This document shows positions 26,374 to 31,166 of a DNA stretch of 31,166 nt, piece by piece. The stretch is from a virus. The stretch is from the IMG/VR virus record IMGVR_UViG_3300032287_002524, positions 1 to 31,166 of that record, one strand, 5' to 3'. A model generated the notes under the pieces. The model searched no databases. It was not told where the DNA came from and saw only the letters and a program-made list of their open reading frames with translations. The position numbers and the translations under genes were made by a program. Positions within the stretch are counted from its first letter, which is position 1. Each line of letters starts with the position of its first letter.

Positions 26374-28820
26374 TGGCTGATAAAGACGTTTTGGCGGATG
26401 CGAAGGAGCGGTTTCGACTGGCTCACGACGCGGAAGCTGAGAACCGTAAATGGGCCATCGATGATCTGATGTTCGCGCGCATGGGCGAGCAGTGGCCGCT
26501 GCATGTGCGCAAACAGCGCGAGCTGGAAGGCCGCCCGTGCCTGACCATCAACCGCATGCCGGCGTTTGCCCGCCAGGTGGTGAACGATGCGCGGCAGAAC
26601 AAGCCCGCCATTCGCGTGCGTCCTGCTGACAGCGAAGCCGATCCGGATACGGCCAACATTTACAACGGCCTGATCCGCAACATCGAGCAGTCGTCTAATG
26701 CCGATGTGGCCTATGACACCGCGCTGGAAAGCGCCGTCTACACGGGCTTCGGCTACTTCCGGCTGTCCACTGACTACGCGCACGAAGATACTTTCGATCT
26801 GGACATCAAGATCGAGCGCATTGCCAACCCACTGACCGTTTACGCCGACCCAACTAGCACGGCACCGGATGCCAGCGACTGGCGCTTCGGGTTCGTCACC
26901 GACCTGATGCCGCTCACAGAGTTTGAGAGCAAATACGGCAAGAACACACTGGCCAGCAACTGGAGCGCGGACGGCGATGACCGCGACAGCCTGTGGCGCA
27001 ACGAGGATTCGGTGCGCATTGCCGAATACTGGACGCGCGATGAGTACATGAAGGCCATCGTCCAGTTGAGCAACGGCCAGGTGCTGGATGCCAAGCTGTA
27101 CGAAGCCAACAAGCCGCTGTGGGATGCGCAGCAACTGACGGTGATCGGCGAGCGTGAGACTCGCTGCTATCGAGTCAAGCAGCACATCATGACCGGCGCA
27201 GAAGTGCTGGAAACGGTGGACTGGCCGGGTAAGTACATTCCGATCATCCCCGTCTATGGCGACGAAGTGAACGTCCAAGGCAAGCGCTATTTCCGCAGCC
27301 TGGTGCGTGACGCGCGCGACTCGCAGATGATGTTCAACTTCTGGCGCACTGCAAGCACCGAGCTCGTGGCACTGGCTCCAAAGGCTCCGTTCATTGGCCC
27401 CAGGGGAGCTTTCGATGGCGACCCCAAGTGGCAGTCGGCCAACGTGAAAAGCCACCCGTTCTTAGAGTACGAAGGCAGCATCCCGCCGCAGCGTCAGCCC
27501 TTCGCTGGCGTGCCTGCTGGAGCACTGCAAGAGGCGCTGAATAGCTCGGATGACATGAAGGCGATCCTGGGGATCTACGACGCATCCCTGGGCGCACGCA
27601 GCAATGAAACCAGTGGCCGCGCCATCCTTGCACGCCAGCGCGAAGGCGATGTCAGCACCTTCCACTTCATTGATAACTTGAGTCGCGCCATCAAGTACGC
27701 GGGGCGTTGCCTAATCGACTTGATCCCAGCGGTTTACAACACCGAGCGCATGGTGCGCGTGTTGGGCGAAGACGGCGACGTAAAGAACGTGCTGGTCAAC
27801 CCCAAGCAAGCCGCCGAGTACGGGAAAGTCTACGAACTCGCCCGCGGCAAGTACGACCTGGTTGTCGAGGCCGGCCCGTCGTTCAGCACCAAGCGCGATG
27901 AAACGCAGAACTTCCTGCTGGAAACCATGCGCGCCAATCCCAGCACCGCACCGTTGCTGATGGATGTGTTGGCTCGCAATATGGATTTCCCAGAAGCCGA
28001 GAAGATCGCCGCGCGGTTCAAAACCATGCTGCCGCCTGCCATCCAAAAGATGGAAGAGCAGGGCGAGGATGTCACCGAGCAGACGCTGATGGCTCAGCTC
28101 TCGCAGGCGCAAATGCAGATGCAGCAGATGCAGCAGGCACTGCAGTCTGCCGAGATGCAGAAGGCGCAACTGGAGTCGCAAAAGGTGCAGCAGGACGGCC
28201 AGATCGAAGCGCAGAAGCTGCAGCTGCAGAAATCGATAGAAGACCAGCGCGCGGAACTGGAGCGCTACAAGGCGAATCTAGACGCACAGGTTCGTGTGTA
28301 CGTTGAGCAGCTGAAGGCCGGCACGCAGGAAAGTTCTCAGCAGCGGCAGTTTGATGTTGAGAACAAGCGCCTAGTGGCCCACCAACTCGGCACCAACTTG
28401 GGCACGGTGGACGCGCTCATACAGACAACACAAGACATCACCGCAGGCATGCAGGCCATGCAGTCTGCGCTGTCTCAGCAAGTCAGCGGGTTGGCCAGTG
28501 TGGCGACAGCGCCCAAGCGCGTGGTGCGCGATCAGAACGACAAGGTGGTGGGCGTGGAATCTGTCATGCCGCCGATTCCAGAGATGGTGCCCGCTGAGTC
28601 CATGCAGCCGCCTGTCATAGCCGATGCAAGCCCAGGCGGGTTGGTGCAGTCCATGGCTGACGTTGCTAGCGGGATGCGAGAGATGCAGTCGTCTATGTCG
28701 GAAATGATGGCCGGACTAGCCGCAGCAATGGCAGCGCCCAAGCGGGTGGTGCGTGATCCCAAAACGAACAAAGTAGCCGGCGTTGAGCCTGTGCTGCCGG
28801 CTTCGCAACAACTTCAGTGA
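26373..28820 (+). CDS. P22-type portal protein
   Basis: 815 residues from the ATG at 26373 (TAATG overlap with the terminase). The text (RRKW-like start AENRKWAIDDLMFARMGEQW, then CLTINRMPAFARQVVNDARQ and YTGFGYFRLSTDYA) is characteristic of the P22-type portal family, the dodecameric ring at the capsid vertex. Residues about 560-650 are a long Gln/Met/Glu-rich coiled coil, the barrel-like helix. The C-terminus carries two copies of a segment with APKRVVRD (713-720 and 788-795) followed by K-V-x-G-V-E. It is close to typical length for this family. Confidence 0.85.
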   Translation: MADKDVLADAKERFRLAHDAEAENRKWAIDDLMFARMGEQWPLHVRKQRELEGRPCLTINRMPAFARQVVNDARQNKPAIRVRPADSEADPDTANIYNGLIRNIEQSSNADVAYDTALESAVYTGFGYFRLSTDYAHEDTFDLDIKIERIANPLTVYADPTSTAPDASDWRFGFVTDLMPLTEFESKYGKNTLASNWSADGDDRDSLWRNEDSVRIAEYWTRDEYMKAIVQLSNGQVLDAKLYEANKPLWDAQQLTVIGERETRCYRVKQHIMTGAEVLETVDWPGKYIPIIPVYGDEVNVQGKRYFRSLVRDARDSQMMFNFWRTASTELVALAPKAPFIGPRGAFDGDPKWQSANVKSHPFLEYEGSIPPQRQPFAGVPAGALQEALNSSDDMKAILGIYDASLGARSNETSGRAILARQREGDVSTFHFIDNLSRAIKYAGRCLIDLIPAVYNTERMVRVLGEDGDVKNVLVNPKQAAEYGKVYELARGKYDLVVEAGPSFSTKRDETQNFLLETMRANPSTAPLLMDVLARNMDFPEAEKIAARFKTMLPPAIQKMEEQGEDVTEQTLMAQLSQAQMQMQQMQQALQSAEMQKAQLESQKVQQDGQIEAQKLQLQKSIEDQRAELERYKANLDAQVRVYVEQLKAGTQESSQQRQFDVENKRLVAHQLGTNLGTVDALIQTTQDITAGMQAMQSALSQQVSGLASVATAPKRVVRDQNDKVVGVESVMPPIPEMVPAESMQPPVIADASPGGLVQSMADVASGMREMQSSMSEMMAGLAAAMAAPKRVVRDPKTNKVAGVEPVLPASQQLQ

Positions 28821-28828
28821 GGTAAAAA

Positions 28829-29293
28829 ATGGCAGTTGGGGATATCAAGTGGTTCGGCCAGGGTCTGCATGACTTAGGCAAAAAGCTCCACGACCTGAGC
28901 GCTGATTCACTCAAGCTCGGGCTCATTACGTCGGCGACTACGCCCACTGTGGCAACCGCTGTTCCGCATTTCGGGGGCACGGGCACGACCAACATGGCCA
29001 CAAACCAAGTAGCTGCCGGCACGTCGTACAGTGCAGGCGGGCCTGCTCTGTCGTCGGTGACGTGGACGGTTGTGAGCGGCGTGCCGACATTGCGTGCGGC
29101 CAACGTCGTCGTTAACCAAGATGCCACTGGGTTTACCGCTGCGCGGTGGGGGATCATTTACAACGCTACCAACGCCGCAAAGCAGTGCCTGGCATACGTT
29201 GACCTTGGCTCGGATCGATCCATTGTTGCGGGTTCGCTGACGCTCGATTGGAGCGGTGCTGACAACGACATCCTAACCATCACGCAGTCCTAA
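28829..29293 (+). CDS. Phage structural protein (decoration/tail-accessory type)
   Basis: 154 residues, RBS GAGGT. WFGQGLHDLGKKLHDLSADS, then LKLGLITSATTPTV, AGGPALSSVTWTVV, and AKQCLAYVDLGSDRSIVAGS with ending DNDILTITQS, match a common phage beta-sandwich family in which 'D.IKVALLTS.YTP' begins and 'ICYIDFG..QS...G...I.W...GI' ends the protein. It is found beside portals and tail genes and is probably on the virion surface. No enzymatic motif is visible. Confidence 0.6.
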   Translation: MAVGDIKWFGQGLHDLGKKLHDLSADSLKLGLITSATTPTVATAVPHFGGTGTTNMATNQVAAGTSYSAGGPALSSVTWTVVSGVPTLRAANVVVNQDATGFTAARWGIIYNATNAAKQCLAYVDLGSDRSIVAGSLTLDWSGADNDILTITQS

Positions 29294-29295
29294 AC

Positions 29296-31166
29296 ATGCC
29301 AGGCCAAGTCAACGTAGCGCTGCGCTGGACAAGGGCAGGCTCCGCGCCTGTCAGTGGGCCAGCGCTAGTAACGGCTCCGAGTATTACTACGTTTTTTGCC
29401 GGAACTGCAAATAGCGTTGAAGTGCTTGGCGCTAATGCTGGGACTTATCAGAACGAAGAAGGGATACTTTTTACTGGCACAACAAGCGCAGGGGATTTCG
29501 TCAGGACTGACTTAAATCAAGGCACGTTTTATATTGGTTCCAATGCGAGCGTCAGCGCAAACAACAATGAATACCAATATTGGTATCTGTTTGCTGATGG
29601 GGTTAGCTCGTATGGCGGAAACACTTATCCGTGGTATTGCGGAATATTTTCTTATGATGGCGCAACAAAAAGGGTAACCGTAAATTGGGGTAGCGCCAAT
29701 AACGTTACTGGGATTTCTCCAACGGTCGGAGGAACATGGCGGCTTGTTAGAGATTATCCGATTATCAGAAAAAGTCAGTGGAAACGCAATGGAGTGGCAA
29801 TCGCTAGTGAAAACACTAGAACGTATGCAGTAAGACCGGTGGACTCTGGGCAATCAATTACCTACGAAGAAACAGTAGGTTTTGCAGATTGGACATGGCG
29901 TCAAACAGGAACACTTGTTGCCCCAGCACCAACGATTTCACTAAGCACAACTTCTGCCGCGTATGTCCCATCAACGTCGCTAAGCTCGTCCACAAAGATT
30001 GTCAACCAAACAGATTTTGCTTATATCGGGTCTTTCCGAATAACTCAGAATACAAGCGGATCAAAACTTTCTGTTGTTCCAGCAAGCCAAAGCCAAAATG
30101 GTTCGGTTAGTTTGCTTCTGTCTACATATGACGCCCCTGCAAATCTTACTTATACAAGGGAAATGGATATTCCCGCGTTGTCAACAAACGCTAATCCGAC
30201 ATTGTTGAGCCCTTCAACAATGACAAGAAGTTCAACAGACATTTATGACGGCTGGTGTACGCCAGCAAAAACAGGGCTTGCTAATGGCCCAATTGTATCG
30301 GGTCAAGTTGGGCTTAGCGGAACATCTAATTTAATTGCCGGAAATATTGGTTATTACACAGGACAATTGTCTAACTATTTTGTAAAAAGACCGGCAGACA
30401 TTACAACGTCAGCCACATTAAATCCATTTTGCATATACCCAACAAATACAGGTAAAGGAAGATGGGCTGGCGGCTCGATTGTTGAGATTCCAACCGCACT
30501 TCAAAGTTCTTTGGGTGGAGACTTGTTGGTAGGAAGTGGACTTGGAGCAATTGCCGGGTCTAATTCTCAAACGCCAGCCGGTATGGTGTTTAGCTCATCA
30601 GATATTGACGGTGCAATTGCTAAATACGAAACAGGCACTACGGCATCAGCTGGGTCAGCAACCACTGCGTTTTTGGCGGCAACGGCAAGCTCAACCCCGG
30701 ATTATTATTTAAATTGGCAAGTTGTATTTAATATATCTGGTTCAACATCTGGAAATACTGGATACGTTACCTCGTATAACCACACAACAAAACAGATTAC
30801 TTTTGTCTCAATTGGGACTTCCGTTCCGTCAGGCGCGACGTATAGTCTGATCGCACCAGTGTATGCAAAACAGTTGTACGGCAACGCCACCCCGTACGAA
30901 CTAGATAGCAAAAGATACCCGTATATGTGGAACACCGCTGGCGGGTCTTTCAACTTTTCAACTTTTATTCCTAAGGGCACAACGTCTTTTGTAAATGTAA
31001 CAAACGTCCAAACCGGAAGAGTGTCATACGGTTTATGGACTACATTTTATGACGGAGTTATCAATAGGTATTGGGGTGGACTAAACGTTGATGAAGGCCC
31101 GCGTATGTACACCAATGGGCCTGCGTTTGATACGTCACCTGGGCCTAGATTGGCGTCAGAGTGGCC
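29296..31166 (+). CDS. Large tail/receptor-binding protein with Ig-like domain (partial)
   Basis: At least 623 residues, open to the window edge. The first 30 residues (VNVALRWTRAGSAP) are followed by Thr/Ser/Asn/Gly/Tyr-rich beta structure. Residues about 155-200 (QWKRNGVAIASENTRTYAVR, then DSGQSITYEETV) form a bacterial Ig-like domain of the 'W..NG..I.....TY...D.G..I' kind. The remainder has many G-S-T-N turns. The gene is much AT-richer than the portal before it, with AAA/ACA/TTT codons frequent, as in acquired receptor-binding genes. No RBS stronger than coupling (2-base gap) is seen. The C-terminal end is beyond the window. Confidence 0.6.
   Translation, partial: MPGQVNVALRWTRAGSAPVSGPALVTAPSITTFFAGTANSVEVLGANAGTYQNEEGILFTGTTSAGDFVRTDLNQGTFYIGSNASVSANNNEYQYWYLFADGVSSYGGNTYPWYCGIFSYDGATKRVTVNWGSANNVTGISPTVGGTWRLVRDYPIIRKSQWKRNGVAIASENTRTYAVRPVDSGQSITYEETVGFADWTWRQTGTLVAPAPTISLSTTSAAYVPSTSLSSSTKIVNQTDFAYIGSFRITQNTSGSKLSVVPASQSQNGSVSLLLSTYDAPANLTYTREMDIPALSTNANPTLLSPSTMTRSSTDIYDGWCTPAKTGLANGPIVSGQVGLSGTSNLIAGNIGYYTGQLSNYFVKRPADITTSATLNPFCIYPTNTGKGRWAGGSIVEIPTALQSSLGGDLLVGSGLGAIAGSNSQTPAGMVFSSSDIDGAIAKYETGTTASAGSATTAFLAATASSTPDYYLNWQVVFNISGSTSGNTGYVTSYNHTTKQITFVSIGTSVPSGATYSLIAPVYAKQLYGNATPYELDSKRYPYMWNTAGGSFNFSTFIPKGTTSFVNVTNVQTGRVSYGLWTTFYDGVINRYWGGLNVDEGPRMYTNGPAFDTSPGPRLASEW

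Noticed and set aside
26358-27455. 365-codon minus-strand frame opposite the portal gene
   Set aside because: It is antisense to a clearly identified portal, lacks an RBS and shows no family features; long antisense frames are expected in GC-rich coding DNA.
1-31166. tRNA genes, rRNA, insertion sequences or diversity-generating retroelement
   Set aside because: No transposase, reverse transcriptase, rRNA-like or convincing cloverleaf sequence was noticed by eye; short tRNAs could still be missed without a covariance search.

Overview
The window is most of the genome of a temperate, short-tailed (podovirus-like, P22-type) double-stranded DNA phage. It carries a tyrosine integrase, a lambda-like repressor/cro switch, an Erf/YqaJ recombination module, a DUF1376-type replication gene, terminase, a P22-type portal, a large glucosaminidase-containing ejection protein and a lysozyme. 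It is GC-rich with very tight gene packing (ATGA, GTGA and TAATG overlaps). The phage-encoded H-NS-like protein, with its YRDP and TWTGRG motif, resembles H-NS proteins of Burkholderiales, so a betaproteobacterial host is a reasonable guess; this is inference only. The window starts in the last codons of a probable major capsid protein and ends inside a tail protein a few kb after the portal. It is therefore probably a cut of a circular or circularly permuted genome whose missing part holds the scaffold and capsid genes.

Layout: (1) 1-7727 (+): capsid end, head-tail adaptor, tail hub/nozzle protein, and three to four ejection (internal virion) proteins. (2) 7838-12699 (+): a strong intrinsic terminator, then an S74-type tail spike, the lysis genes (coiled-coil membrane protein; lysozyme fused to a holin-like membrane domain; small exported protein), a metallophosphoesterase, an ART-like protein and a small membrane protein. 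A small membrane protein is possibly encoded on the minus strand at 7647-7796. (3) 12827-13666 (-): small accessory genes behind a promoter whose spacer is a perfect 16-bp palindrome. (4) 13701-14997 (-): attP-like repeats, integrase and a DUF4224 excisionase candidate. (5) 14994-20258 (-): the early left operon with a C5-cytosine methyltransferase overlapped almost completely by a second long frame, an SSB-like protein, a YqaJ nuclease and Erf. (6) 20207-20954: the immunity region, with PL, repressor, PR and cro, and three related 18-bp operators. (7) 21143-24719 (+): the early right operon, with replication genes containing an iteron-type origin candidate, an H-NS-like protein, small zinc-binding proteins, nuclease-like proteins and a probable late antiterminator. 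(8) 24755-31166 (+): a probable late promoter with a leader terminator, terminase subunits, portal, a structural protein and an AT-richer tail protein.

How it works together: the repressor bound at OL and OR should hold PL and PR off in the lysogen. PR then drives cro, replication and the Q-like regulator, which would let transcription pass the leader terminator into the packaging, head, tail and lysis genes. The left operon supplies recombination, DNA modification and integration/excision. The most unusual points are the same-strand dual-coding methyltransferase locus with a shared G10 tract, the shared operator set, the iterons inside the replication gene, the integrase-site repeats that also encode the integrase C-terminus, and the lysozyme-holin fusion.
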